Notes: generated by a model from the sequence alone, not told the origin. 64,000 bases of DNA from Phycisphaerae bacterium (GCA_026004655.1 BPJO01000003.1:58254-122253); one strand, 5' to 3'. Shown: positions 1-12,361, numbered from the stretch's first letter. Made by a program: numbers and translations.

Positions 1-1
1 G

Positions 2-709
2 GCCACTCACTACCGGATCATGCCTGCCAAAAAACTGTTTGTTTTAGGTGTCGGACACGTCCGACGCAGGGGGATGAAACCCGGTGCACGTTCGGATCAA
101 CCAGCCGAGGCGCAGGATACTACCGTTGTTGAACTGTCCGAACTGGAATGGCGGGTGCTTCTACCTCTTAAACGAGAGTTCGAACCCGATGAACTGGTCC
201 GCAACCTCTGGTCGGCCCGGGCAAATGAGGCAGGGGTTGGTCTTGAAACGTTCATACAGGTTGCCCAACAGTTGAATAACCGAAGGGTGATCGGGCGTTT
301 CAGCACCTTCCTCGAACACGTTAAACCCAACGCCGACGGTGAACGTGTCACCCGATTCAATGCCTTGTTTCATTGGGCAGTTCCACCGGGTCAGGAGATC
401 CGCGCAGGACAAGAAGTCGGGCGACATCACATCATGACCCATGCGTATTGGCGCGAAGGCGGACCCGAGTTCGGAAACGTCAACATCATGGGAGTAGCTC
501 ACGGGACTGAGAAACAACAGATACTGGAACACAAACAGGCTATCGACAAGCACCTTCAGGAATGCGGAATTCCGCTTTTGTACACCAACGTCTTCTGGGG
601 CGGACGAAGCGAAATCAAACCCAGTGAGATTGCTCCTCAAGAATATATGGCATTTTGTCGCACAATGGGGATCGATCCGGATTCGATGCGAAGCCCCTTA
701 TCGTCATAA
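2..709 (+). CDS. Siroheme decarboxylase-like (AhbA/AhbB, Lrp/AsnC-type) protein, 5' end cut by window
   Basis: The frame is open to the left edge and no ribosome-binding site precedes the first ATG at 20, so the gene probably starts outside the window. Seen: a winged-helix-like segment (about residues 38-100 counted from the ATG) ending in NNRRVIGRFSTFLEH, then an alpha/beta part with MTHAYWRE, FGNVNIMGVAHG and CGIPLLYTNVFWGGR. This order (wHTH, then a TH-Y-R segment, a hydrophobic strand with an HG pair, then a GI-L strand) matches AhbA/AhbB siroheme decarboxylases, which make didecarboxysiroheme in the alternative heme pathway. The residues before the wHTH (LFVLGVGHVRRRG) may be the end of a first, similar domain, giving a fused AhbB-AhbA-type protein. 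A general Lrp/AsnC regulator is the alternative. No other heme gene lies in the window. Confidence 0.55.
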   Translation, partial: ATHYRIMPAKKLFVLGVGHVRRRGMKPGARSDQPAEAQDTTVVELSELEWRVLLPLKREFEPDELVRNLWSARANEAGVGLETFIQVAQQLNNRRVIGRFSTFLEHVKPNADGERVTRFNALFHWAVPPGQEIRAGQEVGRHHIMTHAYWREGGPEFGNVNIMGVAHGTEKQQILEHKQAIDKHLQECGIPLLYTNVFWGGRSEIKPSEIAPQEYMAFCRTMGIDPDSMRSPLSS

Positions 710-724
710 CGCGTTTTTCGTCAC

Positions 725-1294
725 ATGTCTGACCAATCGAATACCATTTCATGTCCCCGGTGCGGGAGTGAGTTTTTTCCCGTACATCAGGCGCTACAGC
801 AATGCCCGGCCTGCCGGGAACAGTTTTTTATTTCAATTTCTGAAGAAACATCCGACGAGGATTCGCAGGCTCGATTGGAACTGGAGCAGCGTTTTCAGGA
901 ACAACAGGACCATCTCAATCAAAAGCAGATCCGGATCGTGCAACTGGAAAAACGCTCCCTTTACAGGCGTCGGACCTGGATGCTGGTTTTGGCGCTGGGC
1001 ATGACCGGATTAGCAGGGCAGTTGGTGTGGCGCGGGATCGAATGGTTGGGAGTCCGTCCATCCTACGCAATCGCGTACTGGGTCCTTGCCTCCGGCTTGG
1101 TTTTGGGAAGTCTTCGATTTTTTGCTCGCGCAAGATATTACGGGCGTCAGGCGAGCCAGATCAGCTTGCCCGATCCGACCGAACCGCCTGATTTTTCCAC
1201 GCTCAGTGACGGAAGTCAGATTGTGGAGAATCTCAACCGAATGACCTGCCATACGGATCAACCGATACGACCGCAGCCGAATGATCCGGACTGA
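725..1294 (+). CDS. Zinc-ribbon, coiled-coil, two-TM membrane protein
   Basis: A 189-residue protein of unknown function. The N-terminus carries a CPRCG...CPACR pair (residues 10-33), a likely zinc ribbon. It is followed by a Glu/Gln-rich coiled-coil segment (about 45-80) and two hydrophobic helices (about 84-104 and 115-133) that should anchor it in the inner membrane. The C-terminal 55 residues are polar and Pro-rich. It lies 15 bp after the siroheme-decarboxylase-like gene on the same strand and ends 14 bp from the convergent glgP, so it is probably cotranscribed with the former. Similar zinc-ribbon membrane proteins are common in planctomycetes, but I cannot name a family. Confidence 0.7.
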   Translation: MSDQSNTISCPRCGSEFFPVHQALQQCPACREQFFISISEETSDEDSQARLELEQRFQEQQDHLNQKQIRIVQLEKRSLYRRRTWMLVLALGMTGLAGQLVWRGIEWLGVRPSYAIAYWVLASGLVLGSLRFFARARYYGRQASQISLPDPTEPPDFSTLSDGSQIVENLNRMTCHTDQPIRPQPNDPD

Positions 1295-1308
1295 AATCCG
1301 TCCATGCA

Positions 1309-3874
1309 TCAGTTCCATAGAATCAGTCCCGGTTCAAAAGGTGTCGCTAGGTCTTTCAACCCCGGGATGATTCGTAACGCGAATCCCTGCCGTCCGGACG
1401 ACCGACATTCGATCCTGCCGGTGAACAGGTGCCTCCCCGGGGCGACCTCGCGGGTGTGGGTCATGTCAATGATCTGAGGATTTTCGATCTCGTCCCCAGC
1501 CCCGACGATCGAACCGGAATAGATCTGCACACGGACATGATCCGGTTTAAGGTCCGGAAGTTCCACCAAGGATTCCACTTGCAGCGATTCCCCGACTTTA
1601 TAGTGTCCGTTTCCAGACGTATGGACTCCCAGAACTTTGATCCCGCCCCATTTGGAACGCAGATAATCTTTGTCATGGGCCAGACGGATGCCTTTTTCCA
1701 TGGAATCGGCTAGCAGCGCCTGACCACGACGGTAAGCAGGAACATACAGCTTCTCGGCATACTCTCGGACCATCCGGTTGGTGTTAAACACCGGAGCGAG
1801 TACCCTCATGCAGATTTTCATCCGTCTCACCCAGTCATGCGGCACATTATCAATGCTACGTTCATAAAAAGTCGGAATGATTTGCTTCTCGAGAATGTCA
1901 TAAAGGGATTGGCTTTCAACATAATCCTGATAATTGGGATCGGGGTAAGTTTCACCGTGCCCGATCGCCCATCCTGCGTTGGGGTCCAAGGCATATCCTT
2001 CGACCCACCAACCGTCCAGAATGGAGCAGTTTAGTACCCCGTTGACAGCTGCTTTCATACCGCTGGTTCCACTCGCTTCGTAAGGCCTGCGGGGGTTGTT
2101 CAACCACACGTCAACGCCTTGCACGAGATACCGGGCGACATTCATGTCGTAATTCTCGATGAAAACGAACTTCCGTCGGTACTGGGGGGTCGCGACCAAA
2201 ATTGACCAGTGATTTGATCAATTCCTTGCCTTCCTGATCGGCAGGGTGAGCCTTGCCTGCAAAAATGAACTGAATGGGATGTTTGGTGTCATCAAGGAGT
2301 TTTTTCAATCGATCGATATCTCGTAGAAGAAGCGCACCTCGTTTGTATGTGGCAAAGCGTCTGGCGAACCCGATGGTCAAAGCTTCGGGGTCGAGGATGG
2401 TATCGGCAACCGCAGCGGCTTCGAAACCGGCACCACGTCGGGTCAACTGTTCACGTAAGACACGTCGGGTCCAGACGACAAGTTTTTCGCGGCTTCGTTC
2501 GTGAGCACGCCACAGCTCTTCATCCGGGATCTGGGCCACATCTTCCCAAACCTTCTGATCGGTCGGGTCATTTTTCCATCCGTCTCCCAGATAACGATCA
2601 AGAATAAAGGTGATTTCAGGGCTTAACCACGATCGGCTATGAATGCCGTTGGTCACTGAAGTGATCGGGACTTCGTGCACCGGAACCCCGGGCCAGATGT
2701 TGTGCCACATCCTTCGGGAAACTTCCCCGTGCAATTGGGACACCCCGTTATACGAATCGGCCAAACGCAACGCCAACACGGCCATGGAAAATCCCTGACG
2801 TTTGTTGCCCACGTCCTCTCGACCCAAAGCCAAAAACCCTTCTTCGTCCAACTTCAGGCTCGGGTAGTAGTTACGAAAATATCGGGAGACGAGTTCCGGA
2901 GGAAACATGTCGATCCCTGCCGGGACGGGGGTGTGGGTCGTGAAAACGTTGGTGCTCATGACATACTGACGCGCTTCGTCAAAAGTCAGTTTGTCGTTGG
3001 ATGCGAGAATTTTCCGGATACGTTCCAACGCTAAAAAGGCTGAGTGACCCTCGTTCATATGGAAAACTTGGATATCCAGACCCAAAGCATCCAGTGCGCG
3101 GACTCCGCCTATTCCGAGGACGATTTCCTGTCGGATCCTCATTTCCGAACCCCCACCGTACAATCGGGAAGTGATTTCCCGATCGGAAGGGGAGTTGTCC
3201 GAAACATTGGTGTCCAGCAATACCAGTGGAATTCGCCCGACCTGGGCTTTCCACACCCGCACGTGGACCGTGCTTTCGGGCATTTCTACCTGGACCATCA
3301 GATCCGAACCGTCCGCATTTTTTTGGGGTTCGATCGCCAATTGATAAAAATCCAGCTCCGGATACCTCTCCTGCTGCCAGCCGTCGGCGGTGAGATACTG
3401 TTCAAAATATCCGTTACGATAAAGAAGGCCCACCCCGGTCAGAGGTAATCCGATTTCGCTTGCAGATTTCAGATGGTCCCCAGCCAGGACGCCCAGACCT
3501 CCGGAATAAATCGGTAAAGATTCGTGCAATCCGAACTCGGCTGAGAAGTAAGCCACCGTCAGTGACGGGTCCTGAGCGTGATGTTTAGCAAACCATCCGG
3601 GTTCATCCAGGTGATGACGAAATTGCTCGTAAACCCGGTTCAAATGAGCCAGATAACCGTCGTCCTGCGAGGCCTCTTTCAACTTTTCCTGCGGAATTGC
3701 TCCGAGTAATTTGATCGGATTGTGATAAACTTTTTCCCATAGACCGCGGTCCAGACGTCTGAAAAGCTCGACCGCATCCGGTTGCCAGACCCACCAGAGA
3801 TTTTTTGCCAGATCCAAAAGCGGTTGAAGCTTCTCAGGAACATCCGGAAACACCTGAAACGTTCGAACATTCAT
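1309..3874 (-). CDS. glgP: Glycogen/starch phosphorylase (alpha-glucan phosphorylase), frameshifted
   Basis: Phosphorolysis of alpha-1,4-glucans to glucose-1-phosphate with a PLP cofactor, in the cytoplasm. The N-terminal part (ATG at 3874, MNVRTFQVFPDVPEK, then LAKNLWWVWQPDA) has the family hallmarks YFSAEFGLHESLPIYSGGLG, HMNEGHSAFL and TTHTPVPAGID. The C-terminal part has YEASGTSGMKAAVNG, whose Lys binds PLP. The two parts lie in different frames. The break is at a six-G run (2184-2189 on the plus strand); reducing it to five restores a continuous protein of about 854 residues, a normal length for the shorter AlgP/GlgP subfamily. An in-frame ATG at 3892 with AGGA upstream is an alternative start. 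The break is most likely a sequencing insertion. Confidence 0.9.
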
Positions 3875-4103
3875 ATTCAGAATCCCAGCCATAAGCCATC
3901 CTGTTCTCAAATGAACACGGTTCTGTCTCGGTCCCAACAGTCAGTATAGGAACGCGTCCTGCCGTGTCGATCCACTTATCGTTCCTGAATACATCGGTTC
4001 GTCACTTCAGAACATTTGCGACAGACATTTCCTAGCGACATTTTGACAAAGGTTTACGCGTTAGACTCCGTTTGACGATTCCCGAAAAAATGTCCAGAAA
4101 CGC
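3875..4103. other. Divergent intergenic region between glgP and the receiver/groESL operon
   Basis: No gene seen. The stretch contains several GACA/TGACA half-site-like words (for example near 4019 and 4041) related to the dyad described at 4104. It must hold the glgP promoter on the minus strand, but no convincing -35/-10 pair could be assigned. Confidence 0.4.
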
Positions 4104-4118
4104 CTGTCAGGTTGACAG
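4104..4118. promoter_or_regulatory. Inverted repeat CTGTCAGGTTGACAG upstream of receiver-groESL operon
   Basis: A dyad, CTGTCA-N3-TGACAG, about 120 bp upstream of the TTGGCAC promoter-like element of the chaperone operon. The dnaK upstream region has CTGTCAGTCTGACAG at 17994, identical at 13 of 15 positions and sharing the following TC. Further half sites (TTTGACAG at 4142) lie nearby. The placement is compatible with an upstream activator site for a sigma-54-type promoter, but repressor binding cannot be excluded. Confidence 0.5.
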
Positions 4119-4236
4119 TCGGCGGGGCGAAAATGACATGTTTGACAGAACCTGTTCAGACCAAACTCCTTCACCGATATTGTTATAAACAATTATTTTA
4201 TAATGACTTGTGTTGATTCGTGTCCACTCGCTTTTC

Positions 4237-4252
4237 TTGGCACGTCCCTTGT
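4237..4252 (+). promoter_or_regulatory. Sigma-54-like promoter element TTGGCAC-N5-TTGT
   Basis: TTGGCACGTCCCTTGT closely matches the sigma-54 (RpoN) -24/-12 consensus TGGCACG-N4-TTGC, differing at the -12 C (here T). The same spaced motif precedes dnaK at 18075, and a copy one base shorter lies between groES and groEL. The predicted transcription start near 4264 leaves a short leader before the receiver gene. No CIRCE (TTAGCACTC...GAGTGCTAA) or HAIR element was found here. Confidence 0.5.
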
Positions 4253-4275
4253 TTGCAGAGGTGTGAAAGGTGCGG

Positions 4276-4698
4276 ATGGTCCGCGCCACAGCGAACATGC
4301 AGTCGAACCGGCTTACAGTACTGCTTGCCAACGAACAGGAGGATTGGCACCGAACCGTCCGAGGATTGCTTGAGCCTCAGGGCGTTCGAGCAGTTTCTGT
4401 TCGTACCGGGCGTGAAGTGCTGGACGTGTTGGACCACAACGACGTTCACGTGGTGGTTCTGGATACCCAGATGCCTCAGCTCGGTGGGATGCAGGTGATC
4501 AAGATGCTTCAACAGCGAGGCAAAACACTGCCTGCAATCTTGCTGACGGATCATCTGACGAACCAGCTGATGCACGAAGCGTTGTCGCTGAACGTGTTTA
4601 GTGTGTTAAGCAAACCGGTGGATTACGGTGCGTTATTGGATTCACTGGCCCGGGTCGTCAAGAGGCATTATGAAGGCCGGTGGCCCGGTGATTCTTAA
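4276..4698 (+). CDS. Stand-alone response-regulator receiver domain protein
   Basis: About 140 residues made of one CheY-like receiver domain and no output domain. Strand 1 is RLTVLLANEQEDWHRTV, with an N-E pair replacing the usual D-D acidic pocket. The phosphoacceptor region is VVVLDTQMPQLGG, with Asp following the third strand, and the conserved Lys is in VLSKPVD. The start is uncertain: ATG 4276 has GAAAGG just upstream; GTG 4270 and ATG 4297 are in-frame alternatives. The gene sits between the sigma-54-like promoter and groES (120 bp gap), so it is probably the first gene of the chaperone operon. It may relay a phosphorylation signal or act as a single-domain regulator; its partner is unknown. 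The altered acidic pocket raises the possibility that it is not phosphorylated. Confidence 0.8.
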   Translation: MVRATANMQSNRLTVLLANEQEDWHRTVRGLLEPQGVRAVSVRTGREVLDVLDHNDVHVVVLDTQMPQLGGMQVIKMLQQRGKTLPAILLTDHLTNQLMHEALSLNVFSVLSKPVDYGALLDSLARVVKRHYEGRWPGDS

Positions 4699-4818
4699 CT
4701 CTCAAAATATTCTGTGCCGACGACGGGGTGGTCCAAGGTCAGCCCCCGTCCCGGGCTTAGTGAGTTTGGAAAGACTGACCTGAAAGTAACAAAGGTATTC
4801 ACTTAAGGAGAACCAGAT

Positions 4819-6851
<2,033 letters not shown>

Positions 6852-6886
6852 CCCCCAAGTCCGATCCCGTCTGAAACCCATTATCG

Positions 6887-6918
6887 GGCCCATGACCACA
6901 CGGTCATGGGCCTTTTTT
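6887..6918 (+). terminator. Rho-independent terminator after groEL
   Basis: A perfect 11-bp stem (GGCCCATGACC / GGTCATGGGCC) with an ACAC loop, followed directly by six T. It closes the receiver-groES-groEL operon. Confidence 0.9.
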
Positions 6919-7300
6919 CTATCATTCCTCTTCTCCCCGCCCGGATCGACCTGAGATAATCCCCATACAGTGAGGCTTTAGGAACTGCCGTAGAAAATCT
7001 GCGATAATCCCCAGTAACTAACGTAGTTTTTAACACTTCACGGATCTCATGGTAGGAAGAGCCATAAAACGAGCTGTGACAAAAACAATTTTCGATAAAA
7101 CCTCTCGTGCTAGGGCATTGTCGGATGCATCGTTGTCGTTGTACCGACCTCAACCGAAAAACAAGATCCAGACGACGAAAACGCGCATCAGGCCTAAGGA
7201 CACCGTTGTCGACTTTTTAGGGATCCGTTCGATTCGATAAAAATAAAAGATCTTGACTTGAAAAATCGCGAAACGATCATGAAAAAAGTAGGTAGATGAC
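6919..7300. other. Gene-poor gap after groEL
   Basis: No convincing gene. A direct repeat GATAATCCCCA occurs twice about 48 bp apart (around 6955 and 7003). Short open frames on both strands lack ribosome-binding sites and recognisable sequence. The promoter of the next gene should lie near 7230-7280. Confidence 0.4.
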
Positions 7301-7698
7301 ATGAATACCAGAGAATTAGAACTTATTGCCAGGGATCTTGATACCTGCCTTGATTCTTGTCTTAATCGTGTACGTAATTGTCTGAATCCCGGCATGGATT
7401 GGAAAGTATCGTCGGATTTCTAGGAAAAATCTTTTTATAGTAAGGCTACTTGCCATTTTGGGGCTAGTTAGTTTCGGGTTATGTTGGTTTGTCGCGTTAT
7501 TACTCGCCTGCATTTATCCAGAGGAACAAGAGGCACTTTCAACCTCGTTGACCCGAATGAATACGATCAAAAATACTTCCAATCCGCCGCAGGAGGTGTG
7601 CCAGAACTGTAATCGCGTGATCGGCAAACTGGAACAGCCATATGTTTTGGCGCGAACACATCGTATGTCGTGAGTGCCACACCGTGCTGTCAAAGTAG
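7301..7698 (+). CDS. Small zinc-ribbon membrane protein (frameshifted twice)
   Basis: ATG 7301 (MNTRELELIARDLD) is preceded by AGGT. The reading is interrupted at CCC 7388-7390 and TTTT 7645-7648; removing one base from each gives a continuous protein of about 131 residues. Its order is: N-terminal helix; basic stretch YRRISRK; one TM helix (RLLAILGLVSFGLCWFVALL); then a four-cysteine ribbon CQNCNRVIGKLEQ ... VCRECHTVLSK. Its function is unknown. The ribbon form (C-x2-C, IGKLE, VCxxCH) looks like a short zinc ribbon of a type that appears common in planctomycetes. Confidence 0.6.
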
Positions 7699-7943
7699 GG
7701 GGGTGATGTGATTATCCGCGGGTCGTCGGAGAGTCAGAACGGTTGCGAGCGACCTCGCTTTTTTAGCAGCGTAAGCATTTCTTGAGCAACCCCACTGACA
7801 CAGAAATGAGACAGGGATGTCATGGGTTTTAAAGATCGGTTCGGGCGTTGACAATTCGAGCCTGGAAAATTGACTTGTCCGAAATCCGTATGCACAATGC
7901 GGGGAAGGCGGAAAATGCGCAAATTCAGCCAGGAGAATCACCT

Positions 7944-9691
7944 GTGAACTTAGGACCGATGAAACGAATAGGCGTGTTGGGACTAGCATCCGTGAGTGTG
8001 TGGATCAGCGGGTGTGATGACACATCTTCTGCGGACAAAACCGTCCAGAAGAACCTGGCTGATTCGGAGGCGGAAACTGGCCAAGCTAGATCCGTTTGAA
8101 TACCGTTCCGACCCGGCTAATCTCGAGGGGCGCAATGAAAACGATCGAACAGGCTGCCGGGGAGAATCGAGCCGATCCCGTCTGGCGGGCTGCGGCTTCA
8201 GGATTGGCCGGGGACGCAAGCGTTCAGTTGGCTTCGGCACGTCAGTCGGACTTGGTCCGGGTCCAGCAGGCAATCCGTTCCGAACTTCTGAAACTGCGAG
8301 TTTTGACCCAACGCCTGGCCATGACCAATACCTTGACCAGCGGGTATAACGCTAACAATCCTTCTCAGACGATCGCTGACATCGAACGGATGATTCGTTC
8401 GATCCAGGGGGATGCACAAACGCCGACATGGTCGTCTGTGACAACAACCGTCAATCCCAACGGACGCGTGGTGACCGTCTCGAGCAGAACGGGCAATTTG
8501 CCGACATTGGCGGCAATCAAGCAGCAGATCAGCCGGCTGGAAGGGGAAATCGCTTCTCGAAAGGATCAGCTTTCCAAGCTGGCTTCGGACCGACAGATGG
8601 CTTTAACCGAAGCAGAGAAAAAGTTCTCTGAATCCGAAAAAATCAAAGGTCAGACATCCGTTGCTTTGTTCACCGAAGGGACCGAACTTCGTCGAAAATC
8701 TGAAGAAATCGGGATGCAGATGGATCTGGTCCAGGAACAGTTGAACCGTCTGGAGTCCGATCTGGCAGTTGCCCGAGGTCAGCAAGAGGCCGCAAATGCA
8801 GCCATTAAACAACTGCAGGATCAGATCGCGAACCTTCAAGCCGCCTGGAAAGCTTCTCAGGATACGATCGCCCGTCAGAAATCTGTTGCGGAAACAGCGT
8901 TTAAAGGCGAAGAACCGATCTCAATGAGTATTGAAACGGTTGTGACCGAGATCGCCAAACAATTGGTCCTGGTCGAATCGTTACGAACGAAGGTGCTCGA
9001 GGACTGGGAACAGGCCGCCAAGTTCTATAAACAGGCAGCCGAATCGGCCAGAATAGTCGGTACCGACAAACGTGTCACCGCACCTGCGCCTGGCAGTAAG
9101 CCCTACAAAGATCTCAAAGAATCCGTCCATACCAGTCGGTTCAATCTACCACTGGCCGGGGTCCAACGGGCGATCGGAACTGTTTCCGCGGAAAAGGCGG
9201 CATTGTCTTTGGAAATCGAACGGGTGTCAGCAGACCTGAAGAAGGAACTTTCAGCCGCGAATCTGGCGGTTCCTTCAGATTTGCCGTCCATCACCATGGA
9301 CGAAATCCGTTCTGCTCTCAATGCTGCGGAAGAAGATCTGAACGAATCAAACAACATTTTGATCAATGTTAATTCGGGTGATACCCCTCAACCCTTGGTG
9401 TCGTTGTCGAAACAGTCGAGACTGATCACGCTGTATCGGTTGATCGCATTGGAATCGCTGAAACAACGGTTTAATACTGAGACAGATTCGAATTTATTGA
9501 ATGAACTGAACAACCAAGCTGACGCACTGAAGCAGGAGATGCTGGCTGCGGGTATTTCCTTTCCGCCTTTGCCGGGTGGTTTTGTTGTGCACTCAAAATC
9601 GACATCGACCTCCCCGACCACACCACCGGAGACCATGGATGTGGAGTCGCCTGATCCCGTTCGGACGCCGGGGGGTGGGTTTGGAAGCTGA
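7944..9691 (+). CDS. Long coiled-coil lipoprotein (frameshifted near N-terminus)
   Basis: An AGGAGA box (7931-7936) favours the GTG at 7944 over the ATG at 7959. The N-terminus is a lipoprotein signal ending in the lipobox ISGC, followed by an acidic/Ser-rich linker. Two small breaks (around 8074-8076 and 8138-8143), each cured by removing one base, join the signal to the body through DPFEYRSDPANLEGRNEN, giving about 581 residues. The body is dominated by long heptad-rich helices (for example LAAIKQQISRLEGEIASRKD and MQMDLVQEQLNRLESDL), with a Pro/Thr/Ser-rich C-terminal tail. It is probably a periplasmic, membrane-anchored structural or tethering protein; no enzyme motif is seen. The function is unknown. 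Confidence 0.65.
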
Positions 9692-9711
9692 GATCTAACT
9701 CCGCTGCGGAT

Positions 9712-10233
9712 GTGGAAGTTGTTGAGGCTTTTGAGTCATACGTGATTTTACCCTCATCGACCAATTTCGTTCCGAATGATTTCGCGCTTCCCGACCACCG
9801 TGGTGGTGTTTTTCGCCTTTCGGATCGGTTGGGGTGTGGGCATACGATCGTTATTTTCTATCGCGGACATTGGTGTCCGTATTGTGTTCGATATCTCAGT
9901 TACAAGATCCAGCCGAACCTTGCGCGATTGACCGACGGCGGGGGGATGGTGGTCGCAATCAGTCCAGAACCGGTTCGCACGTCGGCCGACCTGGCGCGTC
10001 GCTGTGGGCTTGAGTTTCTGCTTCTGTCAGACATAGACGGGCGAGTCATCGATCAGTTTGGTGTACGGAACGGTTTTGTCGCAGCCACCTCCATGTTGCC
10101 CCATCCTGCTGTGTTAATCTTTGATTCCGACCTTCAGATGCGTTTCAAGAGTGTCGATCGAAACTACAAAAAACGTACCACTCTCAGCACGATCTACAAG
10201 GCGTTATCAACTCTCCGTCAGCCGGCATTGTGA
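9712..10233 (+). CDS. AhpC/TSA-family peroxiredoxin-like protein
   Basis: A 173-residue thioredoxin-fold protein. Seen: FALPDHRGGVFRLSD, then FYRGHWCPYCVRYLS with a CPYC pair at the position of the peroxidatic/thioredoxin-like cysteines, MVVAISPEP, and FGVRNGFV. This organisation fits the alkyl hydroperoxide reductase/thiol-specific antioxidant family (AhpC/TSA, redoxin), which reduces peroxides or disulfides in the cytoplasm. The GTG at 9712 is the longest start; it has only a weak ribosome-binding site, so a later start is possible. There is no signal peptide. The gene begins 20 bp after the lipoprotein gene and may share its transcript. Confidence 0.8.
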   Translation: MEVVEAFESYVILPSSTNFVPNDFALPDHRGGVFRLSDRLGCGHTIVIFYRGHWCPYCVRYLSYKIQPNLARLTDGGGMVVAISPEPVRTSADLARRCGLEFLLLSDIDGRVIDQFGVRNGFVAATSMLPHPAVLIFDSDLQMRFKSVDRNYKKRTTLSTIYKALSTLRQPAL

Positions 10234-10270
10234 TTTTTGGGGTCCGCGCCTACACTATACATGTTCAAAT

Positions 10271-10357
10271 GTTCGCTCGGGGTGTCTGATGGTGGAATCA
10301 GACTGAGAGCAGACCCGAATGACCTGATCCGGTTCATACCGGCGTAGGGAAGCGAAC
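10271..10357 (+). ncRNA. TPP riboswitch (THI element)
   Basis: The P1 helix pairs GTTCGCT (10271-10277) with AGCGAAC (10351-10357). Inside are the THI-box hallmarks CTGAGAGCAGACCC, GACCTGATCCGG and ATACCGGCGTAGGGAA. It binds thiamine pyrophosphate and controls thiC, whose start codon lies about 100 bp downstream. Confidence 0.95.
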
Positions 10358-10387
10358 AAACCCGCCTGTTGCGCGTTTGTCGATTTT
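10356..10387 (+). terminator. Likely expression-platform hairpin of the TPP riboswitch
   Basis: ACAAAC (10356-10361) pairs with GTTTGT (10375-10380) with extra G-C pairs inside, followed by CGATTTT. Its 5' arm overlaps the P1 3' strand by two bases, so the switch could act by transcription termination. The U tract is short, so translational control remains possible. Confidence 0.4.
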
Positions 10388-10459
10388 CCTCCTTTCTGCT
10401 CAAAAAAAGGTGTCTCTGATTTTGAGAACCGTAGACTGTTTGACATAAGGAGTATTGAC

Positions 10460-12361
10460 ATGATTCGCCTCGGTAATCCGCAAAATCGTGCCTATCAGCT
10501 TCCCCCGATCGGTAGTAATCCTTCGACATCGGGGAGCTTGACCACCAACCCGGGTTCTTTTGCGAATCCGCCCCTTTTGGCACCGGATGCACGAGGTGCA
10601 AGGACTTTCAGTTCACCGGATACCCCGGGAATGCCTGCTCCGAGCGACAAAACGGCATGGGATTTTTTGCCCGACGGGTGGAGTGTTACTCGAATGCCGG
10701 ATGAGACCCCGGACAGGCCTTTCGACACGTCAAAAACGGACGATGATCCGATTGTCGTATTCAAAACCGCGACCGGAGAAGTTTGGCAAGTAAGGTACCC
10801 AAAAGGATTTACACCGATTACACAGCTCGAAAAAGCACGACTCGGAATCATCACACCTCAAATGTTGCGGGTTGCCGAAAAAGAAACGCATCTGACTCCT
10901 GTGCAGATTCGTGACGAAGTAGCCGCCGGTCGAATGGTTATTCCCGCCAACATCAATCATCTGACCTATCGACTCGACCCGATGTGTATAGGAAGGGCTT
11001 CGAAGACCAAAGTCAACGCCAATCTGGGGGCTTCTCCGGTCTCTTCATCGATCGAGGAGGAGCTGGAAAAGGTCGATTGGGCACTTAAGTTCGGGACCGA
11101 TACGCTCATGGACTTGTCGACCGGCGGAGATCTGAACGCGACCCGGTCTGCCATTGTGAGACACTCGACCGTTCCGGTCGGGACGGTTCCGATCTATTCC
11201 ATGATCATTGGTCGCAAGATCGAAGACCTCGATTGGCCTGCGATTGAGTCTGAACTACACAATCAGGCCAGACAGGGGGTGGACTATTTTACGATCCACG
11301 CCGGGGTTCGTCAGGCACACCTGCCCCTGGTACGAAGGCGTTTGATCGGGATTGTGTCGCGAGGCGGCTCATTATTGGCCAAGTGGATGATCCATCACCG
11401 GGCGGAAAACCCGATGTACACCCACTGGGAAGAGATCTGTGATATTATGCGACAATACGACGTGACGTTCTCGATCGGAGACGGTTTGCGTCCGGGGGGG
11501 CTGGCTGATGCGACTGATGAAGCCCAGCTGGCCGAGTTGTGCACGCTCGCAGAGCTGACCGAACGCGCCTGGCGGAAAGGTGTGCAGGTCATGATCGAAG
11601 GGCCGGGACACGTTCCTCTGGATCAAATCGAATACAACATGAAGCTTCAACGGGCCTTGTGTCATGGGGCGCCTTTTTATGTTCTTGGACCGTTGGTGAC
11701 AGACATTTTTCCCGGATATGACCATATCACCAGTTGTATCGGAGCAACCAATGCCGCTTATCATGGTGCGTCGATGCTCTGTTACGTGACTCCCAAGGAG
11801 CATCTTGGTCTTCCGAAAAAGGAGGACGTCAAGCAAGGTGTGATCGCGTATAAGATTGCCGCCCACGCTGCGGATATTGCCTTGGGAATCCCCGGAACAC
11901 GTGACCGGGATGACGAGCTGACCAAGGCCCGTGCCGCCTTGAACTGGGAAAAACATTTTGAGCTGAGTTTCGATCCGGATACCGCCCGTGCCTATCACGA
12001 TGAGGATCTAGACGTCGATACCGATTTCTGCGCGATGTGCGGTCACGATTGGTGTTCCGTGAGGATCAGTAAGGAAATTAGCGACTTTTTTTCCGGCAAG
12101 GACGAGAATTACGCATGGGACAAACCCCGAAGATCGGCCGCTTTGACCGAGGAACAACGCAAAATCCTCGAAGCCAGAGGCGTTTTGTCCCCGGAAGAAA
12201 TCCACAAGCTCGCCAGCAAAACCCGAAAAGCCGTCGGAGCCGACAAATCCAAAGCTTCCTGTCACTCGGACTATGTCGATCCCGAAACAGCCAAACAACG
12301 CCAAAACGAAAAACTCGTCTCGTTGGGGATTGGTATCAAGACCAACGAATCGGGGTTATAA
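10460..12361 (+). CDS. thiC: Phosphomethylpyrimidine synthase ThiC
   Basis: A 633-residue radical-SAM enzyme that converts aminoimidazole ribotide to HMP phosphate for thiamine synthesis. AAGGAG lies 7 bp before the ATG. Seen: [22 protein letters not shown] core ([18 protein letters not shown]), [16 protein letters not shown], the VEGPGH-like loop ([15 protein letters not shown]), the [11 protein letters not shown] segment, and the C-terminal [4Fe-4S] motif CAMCGHDWC. Full length and uninterrupted. Regulated by the TPP riboswitch just upstream. Confidence 0.97.
   Translation: MIRLGNPQNRAYQLPPIGSNPSTSGSLTTNPGSFANPPLLAPDARGARTFSSPDTPGMPAPSDKTAWDFLPDGWSVTRMPDETPDRPFDTSKTDDDPIVVFKTATGEVWQVRYPKGFTPITQLEKARLGIITPQMLRVAEKETHLTPVQIRDEVAAGRMVIPANINHLTYRLDPMCIGRASKTKVNANLGASPVSSSIEEELEKVDWALKFGTDTLMDLSTGGDLNATRSAIVRHSTVPVGTVPIYSMIIGRKIEDLDWPAIESELHNQARQGVDYFTIHAGVRQAHLPLVRRRLIGIVSRGGSLLAKWMIHHRAENPMYTHWEEICDIMRQYDVTFSIGDGLRPGGLADATDEAQLAELCTLAELTERAWRKGVQVMIEGPGHVPLDQIEYNMKLQRALCHGAPFYVLGPLVTDIFPGYDHITSCIGATNAAYHGASMLCYVTPKEHLGLPKKEDVKQGVIAYKIAAHAADIALGIPGTRDRDDELTKARAALNWEKHFELSFDPDTARAYHDEDLDVDTDFCAMCGHDWCSVRISKEISDFFSGKDENYAWDKPRRSAALTEEQRKILEARGVLSPEEIHKLASKTRKAVGADKSKASCHSDYVDPETAKQRQNEKLVSLGIGIKTNESGL

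Noticed and set aside
4081..4260. CIRCE or HAIR heat-shock operator
   Set aside because: Neither TTAGCACTC-N9-GAGTGCTAA nor CTTGAGT-N7-ACTCAAG is present upstream of groES or dnaK.
7049..7240. 63-codon open frame in the gap after groEL
   Set aside because: No ribosome-binding site and no recognisable sequence; the region looks like non-coding spacer.
11372..11998. 208-codon open frame antisense to thiC
   Set aside because: Shadow of the conserved thiC coding strand.
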